DNA from: JANYGA01 sp031420415
GTDB taxonomy: Bacteria > Vulcanimicrobiota > Vulcanimicrobiia > Vulcanimicrobiales > Vulcanimicrobiaceae
Assembly (NCBI GenBank): GCA_031420415.1
Contig: JANOMT010000020.1
Span: 1-64,000, forward strand
Reading direction: 5' to 3'
DNA: 64,000 nucleotides
In this document: piece by piece, positions 34,137 through 43,746 of the stretch
Numbering within the stretch: the first letter of the stretch is position 1
Layout of the letters: each line of letters begins with the position of its first letter
Notes under the pieces: generated by a model
Told to the model about the DNA's origin: nothing
Databases searched by the model: none
What the model saw: the letters and a program-made list of their open reading frames with translations, nothing else
Position numbers and translations under genes: made by a program

Positions 34137-35219
34137 TTAACTCCGGACGGCGGCGTTGAGTGGCACGGCCGAGCCGTAGCGAGCGATAAAATAATCGCGC
34201 AAGTCGGGCCGATCGCGGAGCGTCTGGAGCGCGATTGCGGCGTGCCCCTTCGCGTAGCCGTTACCGACGATCATCGTCACGTCTTTCCCGACGCCCTCGG
34301 CTCCGAGGGCGGCTGCCGTAAACGACGTGCTCATCGAGAAAAAGTAGACCGTGCCTTCGTCGCGGGTGACGAGAATCGAGGCGAGTTCCGTGCCCGCGAC
34401 GTTGACGCAATTAATCGTGAGGTCGGCGAGCATCGGTAATGCTTCGGGCACGGCTGCGAGCATCGCGAGCGTGTCGCGCGCGTCGACCGAGACGAACCTA
34501 TCGACGTAGCCGCCCGCGATGAGGAAGCGCGCCCCGGGCGTCGTGGCATCGGGTGCGAAGCCGACGACGCGTCCGCTCGGGCCGACGCGTTCGCGCGCCG
34601 CAACGCAGGCAAGGATGCCCGATTTTCCATCGGCACCGAGCACCGCGACGGTCATGCCGGGCGCGGCGAGGCGACGGACTTGCGCGGGTGCACCGGCGAC
34701 GTCGAGCACGGCGAGGGCGACGTCGTGTGGGATGTCGCCCGGCAAGCGCGCGTAGGCGCCGGTCGCGAAGAGCGTCGCCGTGCCCGCGATCCAAATGCGG
34801 CCCGTCGCCATATCGATGCGCTCGATCGCTTCGATACGAAGCGGCGTGAGCGTGAGCGAGACGAGCGAGGCGATGCGGTCGCCGGGTGCGAGATCGTGTG
34901 TGCCACGAAGGGCCGTACCGATCTCGCGCACGCGCCCGAGAAACATGCCGCCGCTGCCGGTGACGGGATTGTGGTGTTTTCCGCGCTCTTCGACGAGGGC
35001 GAGCACGTGCGCGGCGACGCGCGCTTCGTCGAAATCGCATGCCTCGGCGATTTGCCGGAACGAGGCCGAATCGATATTAAGGGCGTCGACGTCGCAGAGG
35101 ATCTCATTGTCGTGCGCGACGGGCGTGTTATCGAGTTTCCACGCGGCCTGCGGCAGGCTCACGACGGGCTCGAGCACGCGGTGCGTCCCAAGGGGGCAAG
35201 ACGGGCGTGCCGCGATCAA
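34137..35219 (-). CDS. kdd: L-erythro-3,5-diaminohexanoate dehydrogenase
   Basis: A 360-residue protein of the Kdd family, which oxidises 3,5-diaminohexanoate to 5-amino-3-oxohexanoate with NAD(P) in anaerobic lysine degradation. It has the family landmarks GTHRVLEP near the start, LNIDSASF, HNPVTGSGGM, LVSLTLTPLRI, LDVAGAPAQV, TINCVNVAGTE and GAEGVGKDVTMIVGNGY. The start is TTG at 35219 in a TTGA overlap with the Lrp gene; the frame is open further upstream but conserved sequence begins here. It lies directly upstream of kamA. The 5,6-aminomutase (KamDE) that acts between the two enzymes is not in the window. Confidence 0.93.
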   Translation of the reverse strand: MIAARPSCPLGTHRVLEPVVSLPQAAWKLDNTPVAHDNEILCDVDALNIDSASFRQIAEACDFDEARVAAHVLALVEERGKHHNPVTGSGGMFLGRVREIGTALRGTHDLAPGDRIASLVSLTLTPLRIEAIERIDMATGRIWIAGTATLFATGAYARLPGDIPHDVALAVLDVAGAPAQVRRLAAPGMTVAVLGADGKSGILACVAARERVGPSGRVVGFAPDATTPGARFLIAGGYVDRFVSVDARDTLAMLAAVPEALPMLADLTINCVNVAGTELASILVTRDEGTVYFFSMSTSFTAAALGAEGVGKDVTMIVGNGYAKGHAAIALQTLRDRPDLRDYFIARYGSAVPLNAAVRS

Positions 35220-35755
35220 CGCGAGCTCCCGATTGCTCGTAAAATCTTCGTCGTCACCGGTGCGGCTACGGTCTCGTCGGCGCAGGGTGCGCCGTCGCCA
35301 AGGGAGAGCCCGTCGCGTTCGAAGGGCGTCGAGAGCACGATCGTCGTCTTCGTGCGGCCGATACCGGGAATCGCTTTGAGACGCGAAAGGAAGTTGTCGA
35401 GATGCCCGGTCGAACGCGTGACGACTTTGAGCACGAACGATTCCTCGCCCGCAACGCTGTGGATTTCGGCAACTTCGGAAAGTGCCGCGACGGCAGCGCT
35501 GAAACGATCGTAATCGACATCGGCCGTCGTGTAGGCACTCACGAATGCGACGAGGCCGTACCCGAGGCGTGGAGCGTCGAGTCGCGCCGCGTATCCACGA
35601 ATGTAACCGCGCGCCTCGAGGCGTTTGACGCGGTCGTGGACGGCGGGGGCCTTGAGGCCGACGAGCACGCCAAGCTCGGCAAACGTCGAGCGCGCGTTGC
35701 CTTGGAGGGCGCCGAGCAGGCGGACATCGAGGTCGTCGAGGTCGCTTACGAACAC
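35216..35755 (-). CDS. Lrp/AsnC-family transcriptional regulator
   Basis: A 179-residue regulator with an N-terminal winged HTH (DDLDVRLLGALQGNARSTFAELG, recognition region PAVHDRVKRLEARGYI) and a C-terminal RAM/AsnC ligand-binding domain. It ends with a 20-residue extension beyond the usual length. The GTG at 35755 has GGAG nine bases upstream; in-frame ATGs at 35791, 35785 and 35818 are alternatives. Lrp proteins sense amino acids; placed at the head of kdd-kamA, it very likely controls them in response to lysine and may act on the divergent peptide-binding gene as well. Confidence 0.88.
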   Translation of the reverse strand: MFVSDLDDLDVRLLGALQGNARSTFAELGVLVGLKAPAVHDRVKRLEARGYIRGYAARLDAPRLGYGLVAFVSAYTTADVDYDRFSAAVAALSEVAEIHSVAGEESFVLKVVTRSTGHLDNFLSRLKAIPGIGRTKTTIVLSTPFERDGLSLGDGAPCADETVAAPVTTKILRAIGSSR

Positions 35756-35966
35756 AAGGTGGGTCTCCAGATGCCCGAACGACATTTTCATTCGGTCGAT
35801 AGAGCTTACACCGGGCACTTTGTTCGGCGCAAGAGGTAAAGAGCCGAATAATGTATTCTGACGAGCGTTGCGATGACCGGACGCTAGGGTGCACGGGAGT
35901 GCGGTGGAGGACGGCCAACGGCGAGAGGGTGCCCTTCAATTTCGCCGCGAGCGCCGATCGCTCTCC

Positions 35967-37589
35967 ATGAGCATGCACGGTATCCTTAGGGTCCTCGCGT
36001 GGGGCTTCATACTCGCAGCAGCCGGTTGTTCGCACGCCGCGACCGGCGACGAACGCACGGCCTCGTTGCGCTTCGACGTGGCCGCCGATCCCGCAAATCT
36101 CAACCCACTCTTCGCGCATACCGACGCCGGCAACGTCGAAGGGCAACTCGCACATCTCGCCTTCGAGCCCTTCTTCGATCTCGACGCGCACGGGACGCCG
36201 GTTCCCGAACTGCTCGCGACGCTTCCGACGGTCGCAAACGGTGGTCTCTCGCGCGACGGTCGCACGATCGTGTATCGCTTGCGCCCGGGCGTGCGCTGGA
36301 GCGACGGCGTGCCGCTCACCTCGCGCGACGTGATCTTCACGCTGCACGCGATTCTCGATCCGCGAAATCCCGTCGGCTCGCACGAGGGCTACGACCTCAT
36401 CGATCGCGCCGAGGCGCCCGACGCGCACACGGTGCGGTTCCATTTGCGGCGTGCGTGGGCGCCGGCCGTCGCGACGTTTTTTACCTACGGCACGAGCCCG
36501 CAATACGTCTTGCCCGAACACGTCCTCGCGAAAGCGGGACCGCTCGCGACGGCCGCGTTCAACGCGAAGCCGAACGTTGGCGACGGTCCGTACACGTTCG
36601 TCGCCTGGACGCGCGGCGAACGCGTGCGGTACGCGGCGAACCCGTCGTATTGGCGCGGCGCGCCGAAGATCGCCCGCATCGACGTCCGCATCGTGCCCGA
36701 CCCCGGCACGAATCTGACGCTCTTACAGGCGGGCGATCTCGACTTCAATCTCGTCGCGCCGTCGCAACAAGCCGCACTCGTGCGAACCAGCACAAAGCTC
36801 GCATACGCGTACGCGCCGACGGCACTCATCGCGGGGATCGCACTCAACGTCACGCATGCGCCGCTCGATGATGCACGCGTGCGCCGCGCGATCGCGCAGA
36901 GTATCGATCGCCGTGGTATCTCGACGAAGATCACGCTCGGCAAGTATCCCGTCGCCGATAGCGATCGCCCGCGATTTTCGTTCGCATACGACGCGAGCGT
37001 GAAGCAACCGCGATACGATCCGGTGGCCGCCGACCGCGCGCTCGATGTTGCGGGCTACACGCGTGGGCCGGGCGGCATGCGTCGCAAAAACGGCAAGCCG
37101 CTCGCTCTCACGTACGTTCAGTTTCCGGAGACTACGACGGGCGTGCGTGCGGCCGCGCTCGTGCAACGCGAGCTTTTCGATCGTGGCATCGATGTCACGA
37201 TCAAATCGATCTCGAACGCGCAACTCTTTCTCCCCGCACGCGATGGGGGCACGCTTGCGAAAGGCGCCTTCGACATGGCCTACGTGCCGTGGATGATGGG
37301 CGCCGATCCCGACGACCGTTTCTTGCTCGCGTGTACGGGCGGAATCAAGAACTATATGCGCTACTGCGACCGCGACGTGGATCGCCTCGAGAACGTGGCC
37401 GCAGCGGAGCCCGACCGCGCGAAGCGAAAGCTCGCCTACGCCCAGATCGACGCGCGTGTCGCGCGGGACGTCCCGATCGTGTATCTCTTCAACCCCAATT
37501 ACATCTATGCGTACGCGCCGCGACTGCAGGGCTTCGCCCCAAACGCCTTCGTGCCGACGTGGAACGCTTACGCTTGGAGCTTGCGATGA
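35967..37589 (+). CDS. Oligopeptide-binding lipoprotein, SBP family 5
   Basis: A 540-residue extracytoplasmic solute-binding protein of the DppA/OppA family. A lipoprotein signal (hydrophobic ILRVLAWGFILAAAG with Cys after AAAG) is followed by the family's FDVAADPANLNPLF start, VYRLRPGVRWSDGVPLTSRDV and YWRGAPKIARID. The ATG at 35967 gives the normal signal length. No permease or ATPase gene is adjacent, so it must pair with an ABC transporter encoded elsewhere. Its TGA overlaps the ALDH start (ATGA). It is divergent from the Lrp gene. Confidence 0.92.
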   Translation: MSMHGILRVLAWGFILAAAGCSHAATGDERTASLRFDVAADPANLNPLFAHTDAGNVEGQLAHLAFEPFFDLDAHGTPVPELLATLPTVANGGLSRDGRTIVYRLRPGVRWSDGVPLTSRDVIFTLHAILDPRNPVGSHEGYDLIDRAEAPDAHTVRFHLRRAWAPAVATFFTYGTSPQYVLPEHVLAKAGPLATAAFNAKPNVGDGPYTFVAWTRGERVRYAANPSYWRGAPKIARIDVRIVPDPGTNLTLLQAGDLDFNLVAPSQQAALVRTSTKLAYAYAPTALIAGIALNVTHAPLDDARVRRAIAQSIDRRGISTKITLGKYPVADSDRPRFSFAYDASVKQPRYDPVAADRALDVAGYTRGPGGMRRKNGKPLALTYVQFPETTTGVRAAALVQRELFDRGIDVTIKSISNAQLFLPARDGGTLAKGAFDMAYVPWMMGADPDDRFLLACTGGIKNYMRYCDRDVDRLENVAAAEPDRAKRKLAYAQIDARVARDVPIVYLFNPNYIYAYAPRLQGFAPNAFVPTWNAYAWSLR

Positions 37590-39016
37590 TTGCCGAACGA
37601 CCCGCGACCAGCGACCTCGATATCAATGCCGTGTTCGAGGAACAGCGCAAACGCTATCGCGCGGCGCCCAATCCGCCGGTCGAAGAACGTCGCGCGAAAC
37701 TCGAAAAACTCGAGCGGGCGATTCGCAACCATCGCGATGAGCTCAAGAAAGCACTCGAAGCCGACTTCCGGAAATCCGCGGATGAATCGGAATTCACGGA
37801 ACTCATCGTCACGCTCGCCGAACTAAAATTCGCGCGCGCGAAACTCGCGTCGTGGGCGAAGCCGCAACGCGTCGATACGCCGCTCGTCGTTTTCGGGTCG
37901 CACTCGGAGATTCGCTACGAGCCCAAGGGCGTCGTGCTCGTCCTCTCGCCGTGGAATTATCCCGTCTATCTGACGATGGCGCCGCTCATCGCGGCGATCG
38001 CTGCGGGCAATCGCGTGATCGTGCGTCCCTCCGAGAAGGCGCCCGCGACGCGCGACGTGATGGCTTCGATCATCGCCGAAGCTTTCGTGCCGCACGATGT
38101 CGCGTGTATCGGCGGCGAAGTCGAGACCGCAACGGCGCTCTTGGAATTGCCCTTCGATCACATCTTCTTCACCGGAAGTACGCGTATCGGCAAAGTCGTG
38201 ATGCGCGCGGCGGCGGAACATCTTTCGAGTGTGACGCTCGAACTCGGCGGCAAATCGCCATGCATCATCGACGCGCACGCCGATGTGGAACGCGCCGCGA
38301 GCCGCGTTGCCTGGGGCAAGTTCATGAACGGTGGCCAGACGTGTGTGGCGCCGGATTACGTGCTCGTTCACGAATCGATCGAACGCTCGTTTCTGGACAA
38401 AATATCGCAGAGCGTCGCAAAAATGTACGGCGCGAGCGATGACGCGCGCAAGACGACACCCGATTTCTGCCGCATGATCGACGACGGCCATTTTTCGCGG
38501 ATCGCCGGCATGCTCGCTGAGACGGTTGCTGCAGGCGGCCGCGTGGAAGTCGGCGGCCAGACCGATGCCGCGCAGCGTTACATCGCGCCGACCGTGCTCT
38601 CGAACGTGGGCTTCGATGCCGCGATCATGCGCGAAGAGATCTTCGGGCCCGTGCTTCCGGTCATCACCTACGCATCGCTCGACGACGCGCTCGCGAAGAT
38701 CAACGCACTCCCAAAGCCTCTCGCGCTCTACGCGTTCTCGCAAAAGAACGATGTCGTCGAGCAGATCCTCGGTGGCACGAGTGCGGGTGGAACGCTCGTC
38801 AACGATACGATCTTGCATCTCGCCAATCACAACCTGCCCTTCGGCGGTATCGGCGAGAGCGGCGCGGGAAGCTATCACGGATACTTCGGTTTTAAAGCGT
38901 TCTCGCACGAGCGTGCCGTGATGCATCAGACGAAGGCCTCACTCGCGCCGATGCTCGCCCCGCCCTACAACGCCAAGACGCGTGCGATGATGGCGGTTCT
39001 CGAAAAGCTGCCTTAG
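37586..39016 (+). CDS. Aldehyde dehydrogenase (class 3-like)
   Basis: A 476-residue NAD(P)-dependent aldehyde dehydrogenase of the short fatty/aromatic aldehyde type. The Asn motif is LSPWNYPVYL, the cofactor motif FFTGSTRIGK, the general-base Glu in LELGGKSP and the nucleophilic Cys in NGGQTCVAPDY; the C-terminal region has HLANHNLPFGGIGESG as in class 3 enzymes. A possible membrane-associating C-terminus is not present. Start by ATGA overlap with the SBP gene; the aldo/keto reductase follows after five bases, giving a pair able to oxidise or reduce aldehydes. Confidence 0.93.
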   Translation: MIAERPATSDLDINAVFEEQRKRYRAAPNPPVEERRAKLEKLERAIRNHRDELKKALEADFRKSADESEFTELIVTLAELKFARAKLASWAKPQRVDTPLVVFGSHSEIRYEPKGVVLVLSPWNYPVYLTMAPLIAAIAAGNRVIVRPSEKAPATRDVMASIIAEAFVPHDVACIGGEVETATALLELPFDHIFFTGSTRIGKVVMRAAAEHLSSVTLELGGKSPCIIDAHADVERAASRVAWGKFMNGGQTCVAPDYVLVHESIERSFLDKISQSVAKMYGASDDARKTTPDFCRMIDDGHFSRIAGMLAETVAAGGRVEVGGQTDAAQRYIAPTVLSNVGFDAAIMREEIFGPVLPVITYASLDDALAKINALPKPLALYAFSQKNDVVEQILGGTSAGGTLVNDTILHLANHNLPFGGIGESGAGSYHGYFGFKAFSHERAVMHQTKASLAPMLAPPYNAKTRAMMAVLEKLP

Positions 39017-39021
39017 AAAGC

Positions 39022-39843
39022 GTGCTCACCAAACGTTTCGGATCCACCGGATTCGACGTCTCGGTTATCGGGCAGGGCACGTGGCCCTTGCCCGACGTCG
39101 CGGCACTACGGCGCGGCATCGATCTCGGCATGACGCACGTCGATACCGCCGAGATGTACGGTGACGGTCGTTCGGAAGAGATGGTCGGCGAAGCGATCGC
39201 GCCCTACGCGCGCGAATCGCTTTTCATCGTGACGAAAGTGCTGCCGTCCAATGCGACGCGCGCGGGCGTCGTACGCGCATGCGAACGTTCGCTGCAACGC
39301 TTGCACACGGAGTACGTCGATTGCTTCTTGCTCCACTGGCGCGGTGAAGTCGCGATCGAAGAGACGATGGCGGGGCTCGCCGACTGCGTGATATCGGGGA
39401 AAGCGCGTTCGATCGGCGTGAGCAATCTCGACCCATGGGATCTGCGCGAAGCATCCGCCGCCCTTCCCTCGGGTGTCGCCATCGCCTGTAATCAAGTCCT
39501 GTATAATCTCGACGAACGCAGCCCGGAAGCGCACGAACTTCCATGGGCTCGTCAACATGCGAGCGCCTTCGTCGCATACACGCCGCTCGCTCGCGATAAA
39601 ACGACCGAGGGCGAAGCGGTCCTTCGCGAGATCGCCGCGACCCATCGCGTTACGATGGAAGCGATCGTGCTCGCGTTTCTGGCACGCGATCCGCTCGCGT
39701 TCGTCATTCCGAAGGCGAATGCGATCGCGCATGTCGAGACGAACGCGTCGGCGGGTGAGGTTACGCTCGAAGGCAGCGAGATCGCAGCGATCGAGCGCGC
39801 ATTTCCCGCTCGGCCGCGGATCGGCGCGCTACCGACGAATTAG
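39022..39843 (+). CDS. Aldo/keto reductase
   Basis: A 273-residue AKR-fold oxidoreductase. The catalytic tetrad can be read: Asp in HVDTAEMYGDG with Tyr in the same motif, Lys in FIVTKV and His in FLLHWRG. The cofactor-binding end has FVIPKANAIAHVETN as in NADPH-dependent AKRs. It starts at GTG and lies in one operon with the peptide-binding lipoprotein and ALDH; the physiological substrate is unknown. Confidence 0.92.
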   Translation: MLTKRFGSTGFDVSVIGQGTWPLPDVAALRRGIDLGMTHVDTAEMYGDGRSEEMVGEAIAPYARESLFIVTKVLPSNATRAGVVRACERSLQRLHTEYVDCFLLHWRGEVAIEETMAGLADCVISGKARSIGVSNLDPWDLREASAALPSGVAIACNQVLYNLDERSPEAHELPWARQHASAFVAYTPLARDKTTEGEAVLREIAATHRVTMEAIVLAFLARDPLAFVIPKANAIAHVETNASAGEVTLEGSEIAAIERAFPARPRIGALPTN

Positions 39844-39868
39844 ATCGCGCGCCGACACTTCGTCGACG

Positions 39869-41857
39869 TTATTGCAAGTGATCGGCTAGCCACGAACCCC
39901 AAAGCACGAGCAGGTCGCGCTGACGTATGGGATCGCTCGGGTAGTGGCCGTCGACGGGAATACCGACGAAGCGGACGGGGATGTGGTTATCGGCGAGCGC
40001 GTGATACATCTCGAACGATTGCGATATCGGCACGCGCACGTCGCCGACGTCGGATATAACGAGCACCGGGCACGTCGTTTGCGCCGCATACGTGAGCGGA
40101 CTTTGCGCGCGGTAATCGGCCATGTTGTTCCCGACATATGGCGAGCCTTTGAACTCGAAACCGATCTGGAAATTTCCGTCGCCGAGATTATACATGTCGA
40201 CCCAGTTATTTACGGCCGCGCCTGAGATCGCCGTCCGCCACACGTGGTAATGCGACATCAACCACGACGTCATGTAACCGCCGTAACTCCAGCCGCTCAC
40301 GGCCATGCGCGACGTATCGACGATGCCGAGCTTTTCGACGGCCGCAACGCCTGCCATCACGTCGCGCCCGGGTCCCGCGCCCGCATCCATGTAGACGGCG
40401 CGTTGGTACGCGTTACCCGCGTTGTCGCTGCCGCGATAGTTCGGTTCGAAGACGAGCCACCCGTGCGCGGCGAGGGCCTGTGAGAAAAATTCGAAGCTCG
40501 TGTTCGACGATGCCGTCGGGCCACCGTGCACGTAGAGCACGAGCGGGTATTTTTTCCCCGCGACTTCGTGTGGCGGATGCGTGAGGATACCGCTCTGTTT
40601 GAACCCATCGTTCTCATAGGTCACGACACTCGCGGCACCGAGCTCGCGTCCCGCGATCGTGCCGTTGAGGTCGCTAATCTTCTTTGGTGTCCCGCCATCT
40701 TTGTCGACGAGATAGAGTTCGTTTGGATGCGTCGATTCCGATGCGACGAATGCGATGCGACCGTCGCGTGCCAACGCGTTGTTCATCCAAAAGAAATTTA
40801 CCGGATTGACGTCGCCCGTTGGAATCCGTGCGAAGGTGCCGTCGAGAGCGAGATGCCAGAGGAACGTGCGCGTGCCGTCGTGCGCGCCGACGAGGAGTGA
40901 CTTGCCGTCGGGCAACCACTGCGCGCGAAAGATCGATCGATCGAGGGTCTTCGAAACGTCGACGTCGTTCTTGCCACTCGCGTCCATGATGAAAACGTCG
41001 TTTTCGTTGTTGGGATCGCCGTCGCGCGAATAAAGATACGCGATCTTCGAGCCGTCGGGTGAATACTGCGCGTAGCCTTCGAAGCGATCGTGTCCGGTAA
41101 GCGGCGTGACGGCCTTCGTCGCAACGTCGAGGCGCATGATCTGCGATCGGTACGCGTCGCCATCGCGGGTATCGGGGACGCGCGTGAAGAGCAGCGATGT
41201 ACCGTCGGGCGACCACGAGAGCGGCGAGGCCGGTGGTGAGGGCGGATACGATGACGCGAGGCTCCACGGCCCCGAAGTGAGCCGGTGGTCGTTCGTTCCC
41301 GCGCGTGAGACGAGCCAAATGTGTGACGGCGGCGCGTATTCGCGTCCGAGATAATCGTCATTGGCGAGATCGAAGAAATCGTGATGTTTTGCGATTGCGG
41401 CTTTCTTGGGATTCGCATCCGTCGTTACGTACGCAATCGCATCGCCGTCGGGACGCCAGGCAAACTGCTGCACGCCCTCTTTTGTTTTCGTGAGCGCACG
41501 CGCGTCACCGCCGTCGAGCGGCATGAGAAAGACTTGTTCGTGCTTTTGCGCATCTTCGGCGATGAACGCGATCGCATCGCCGCCGGGTGCGAACTGCGGC
41601 TCTGCAAGCCCGCGCCGATCAACGGTAAGATTGCGTGACGTTTTCGCCGCGATATCGGTGATGACGAGCGTGCTGCGACGTTTGTCGCCCGCGACGTCGA
41701 CGCGTCCCTGGATCGACACGAGTTTCGTGCCGTCGGGAGAGAAGACGGGCTCGCCGACGGAGACGAGTTTGTACGCATCTTCCGGACCGATCATCGCGGC
41801 TTGCGAGGCTGCGGCGCATGCGAAAAAGACGGCGACTGTGAACGCGGAGGCTTTCAT
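39869..41857 (-). CDS. S9 family prolyl oligopeptidase (DPP/acylaminoacyl-peptidase type), exported
   Basis: A 662-residue serine peptidase with a signal peptide (AFTVAVFFACAAASQAA). The N-terminal propeller contains FSPDGTKL, WRPDGDA and WSPDGTS repeats; the C-terminal alpha/beta-hydrolase domain has VHGGPTASSN, the nucleophile in GWSYGGYM, the acid in SDVGDVRVP and the His in PVDGHYPSD. These enzymes release dipeptides or acyl amino acids from peptides. It is the third exported peptidase-type protein of the window. It converges on the AKR gene and follows the pnt operon by 101 bases. Confidence 0.93.
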   Translation of the reverse strand: MKASAFTVAVFFACAAASQAAMIGPEDAYKLVSVGEPVFSPDGTKLVSIQGRVDVAGDKRRSTLVITDIAAKTSRNLTVDRRGLAEPQFAPGGDAIAFIAEDAQKHEQVFLMPLDGGDARALTKTKEGVQQFAWRPDGDAIAYVTTDANPKKAAIAKHHDFFDLANDDYLGREYAPPSHIWLVSRAGTNDHRLTSGPWSLASSYPPSPPASPLSWSPDGTSLLFTRVPDTRDGDAYRSQIMRLDVATKAVTPLTGHDRFEGYAQYSPDGSKIAYLYSRDGDPNNENDVFIMDASGKNDVDVSKTLDRSIFRAQWLPDGKSLLVGAHDGTRTFLWHLALDGTFARIPTGDVNPVNFFWMNNALARDGRIAFVASESTHPNELYLVDKDGGTPKKISDLNGTIAGRELGAASVVTYENDGFKQSGILTHPPHEVAGKKYPLVLYVHGGPTASSNTSFEFFSQALAAHGWLVFEPNYRGSDNAGNAYQRAVYMDAGAGPGRDVMAGVAAVEKLGIVDTSRMAVSGWSYGGYMTSWLMSHYHVWRTAISGAAVNNWVDMYNLGDGNFQIGFEFKGSPYVGNNMADYRAQSPLTYAAQTTCPVLVISDVGDVRVPISQSFEMYHALADNHIPVRFVGIPVDGHYPSDPIRQRDLLVLWGSWLADHLQ

Positions 41858-41958
41858 CTAGCTAACGTTTGCCAATTACTCGAGAGCCGCCTTCGCATCG
41901 CGCCGACGGCTCCTGTGGTGCGACTTAGGAGGCATTCCCCGATCTCGCCGCGACCGCG

Positions 41959-43389
41959 CTACTCCTGGATTGCTTTAACCGCCGTCACGAGCTTATCGAC
42001 CGAGGCCTTCGCGTCGCCGAAGAGCATCGATGTATTTTCGAGCGCGTAGAGCGGATTGTCGATCCCGGCAAACCCGGGCTTCATCGAGCGTTTCATCACG
42101 ACGACCTTCGCTGCGGCGTCGACGTCGAGGATCGGCATGCCGTAAATCGGACTCGATTTGTTCGTGCGGGCGTCTGGGTTGGTGACGTCGTTCGCGCCGA
42201 TGACGAGTGCGACGTCGGTCTTGGGAAATTCGGGGTTGATGTCTTCCATATCGATGAGCGCGGGATACGGTACGTTCGCTTCGGCGAGCAGCACGTTCAT
42301 GTGCCCGGGCATGCGACCCGCAACGGGGTGGATCGCATACTTTACTTCCACACCTTTGGCTTCGAGCTGATCGGCGAGTTCGCGTACCGCGTGCTGCGCT
42401 TGTGCGACGGCCATGCCGTAGCCCGGCACGATGACGACTTGGCGCGCTTCCGCGAGCATGTGCGCGACGTCGTCGACGGACGTTTCGCGAATCGTCGCAT
42501 CGGCGGAGACCGACGATCCCCCGCCGGCACCGGCTTTGGGCGCCGAACCGAACGCACCGAAGAGCACGTTTGCGACGGAACGATTCATCGCCTTACCCAT
42601 CATCAGCGTGAGCAGCGTACCCGAGGCACCGACGAGCGCGCCCGCGATGATGAGCACGTTATTGCTCAACGCGAAGCCCGTGAGTGCGGCGGCTAAACCC
42701 GTAAAGGAGTTGAGTAACGAGATGATGACCGGCATATCCGCGCCGCCGATCGGAAGCACGAAGAGCACGCCGAGGATCGCCGCTGCGACGAGCGAGGCGA
42801 AGAATGCGGGAACGGGCTGGTAACCGATCGCGACGCAGACGATGCCCCCAACCGCGATGAGCGCGAGGAACGCGTTGACGATTTGTTGCCCCGGATAGAC
42901 GATCGGACGGCCGGTCATCAACTCCTGAAGTTTGAGGAATGCGATGATCGAACCGGTGAAACTGATCGCGCCGATGACGCCCGTGAGCACGCTTGCGATC
43001 GCGAGATCGATCGGCACGTTGCCCTGCGTGGCGTCGAGCTGGCGCAAGTATTCGGCGCTCGCGACCATCGCCGCCGCACCACCGCCGCAACCATTAAAGA
43101 TCGCGACCATCTGCGGCATCGCCGTCATCTTTACCGCACGCGCGAAATAGATGCCGACGCCGGCTCCCGCGCCGAGGCCGATGAGACCGATCCACCACGC
43201 GGAAGCGAAATTGAGTTGGAAGCCCGTCGCGACGAGGGCGATCGTCATGCCCAACATCGAGACGGTATTGCCTCGACGCGCGGTCGCGGGGGAGTTCATG
43301 AGCCGCAGGCCCACGATGAAGCAGACGCCGGTGACGAGATACGCCGTCGTGATGAGGAGCTGCGTCGGCCCGCCAAGTGCGGTTTCCAT
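41959..43389 (-). CDS. pntB: NAD(P) transhydrogenase beta subunit
   Basis: A 476-residue subunit of the proton-translocating transhydrogenase. The N-terminal part has about nine membrane segments; the C-terminal NADP-binding domain III has VPGYGMAVAQAQ, VKYAIHPVAGRMPGHMNVLL, VIGANDVTNP and the RSMKPGFAGI segment. With PntA1 and PntA2 it moves hydride from NADH to NADP+ driven by proton influx, supplying NADPH. The ATG follows the pntA2 TAA directly. Confidence 0.96.
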   Translation of the reverse strand: METALGGPTQLLITTAYLVTGVCFIVGLRLMNSPATARRGNTVSMLGMTIALVATGFQLNFASAWWIGLIGLGAGAGVGIYFARAVKMTAMPQMVAIFNGCGGGAAAMVASAEYLRQLDATQGNVPIDLAIASVLTGVIGAISFTGSIIAFLKLQELMTGRPIVYPGQQIVNAFLALIAVGGIVCVAIGYQPVPAFFASLVAAAILGVLFVLPIGGADMPVIISLLNSFTGLAAALTGFALSNNVLIIAGALVGASGTLLTLMMGKAMNRSVANVLFGAFGSAPKAGAGGGSSVSADATIRETSVDDVAHMLAEARQVVIVPGYGMAVAQAQHAVRELADQLEAKGVEVKYAIHPVAGRMPGHMNVLLAEANVPYPALIDMEDINPEFPKTDVALVIGANDVTNPDARTNKSSPIYGMPILDVDAAAKVVVMKRSMKPGFAGIDNPLYALENTSMLFGDAKASVDKLVTAVKAIQE

Positions 43390-43746
43390 TTACTGTACGC
43401 CCTCTTCGGTAAGCACGATCGTGAGTGGATCTTTTTTCTTCGTTGCGACCGCGGTACTCGCGGGTCGCGGTTTGAACATCGCGAGCATGCGTTGCGTCAC
43501 GACGTAGCCACCGAAGACGTTGAGCGAGGCGAGGAAGACGGCGATGATTGAAAGTACGGGCCCGAGACGCGGTTCGAGAACGACGGCGACCAGCAGCGCG
43601 CCGACGAGCACGATGCCGTGAATGGCATTGGTCGCCGACATCAGCGGCGTGTGCAGCGTTGGCGGAACCTTCGAGATCAGTTCGACGCCGACGAAAACCG
43701 CCAGCACGAAGACGGTGAGTTCGGAAAGCAGATGGGCGACGTTCAC
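43390..43746 (-). CDS. pntA2: NAD(P) transhydrogenase alpha subunit, membrane part
   Basis: A 118-residue membrane protein forming the domain II part of the alpha subunit (helices with AVFVGVELISKVP, LMSATNAIHGIVLVGAL, NVFGGYVVTQRMLAMF). In three-subunit transhydrogenases, as in Rhodospirillum, this segment is a separate gene as here. It starts at GTG in a GTGA overlap with pntA1. Confidence 0.95.
   Translation of the reverse strand: MNVAHLLSELTVFVLAVFVGVELISKVPPTLHTPLMSATNAIHGIVLVGALLVAVVLEPRLGPVLSIIAVFLASLNVFGGYVVTQRMLAMFKPRPASTAVATKKKDPLTIVLTEEGVQ

Noticed and set aside
35756..35966. Promoter pair between Lrp and the peptide-binding gene
   Set aside because: A TAATGT-like box is present but no -35 box at proper spacing could be matched with confidence.
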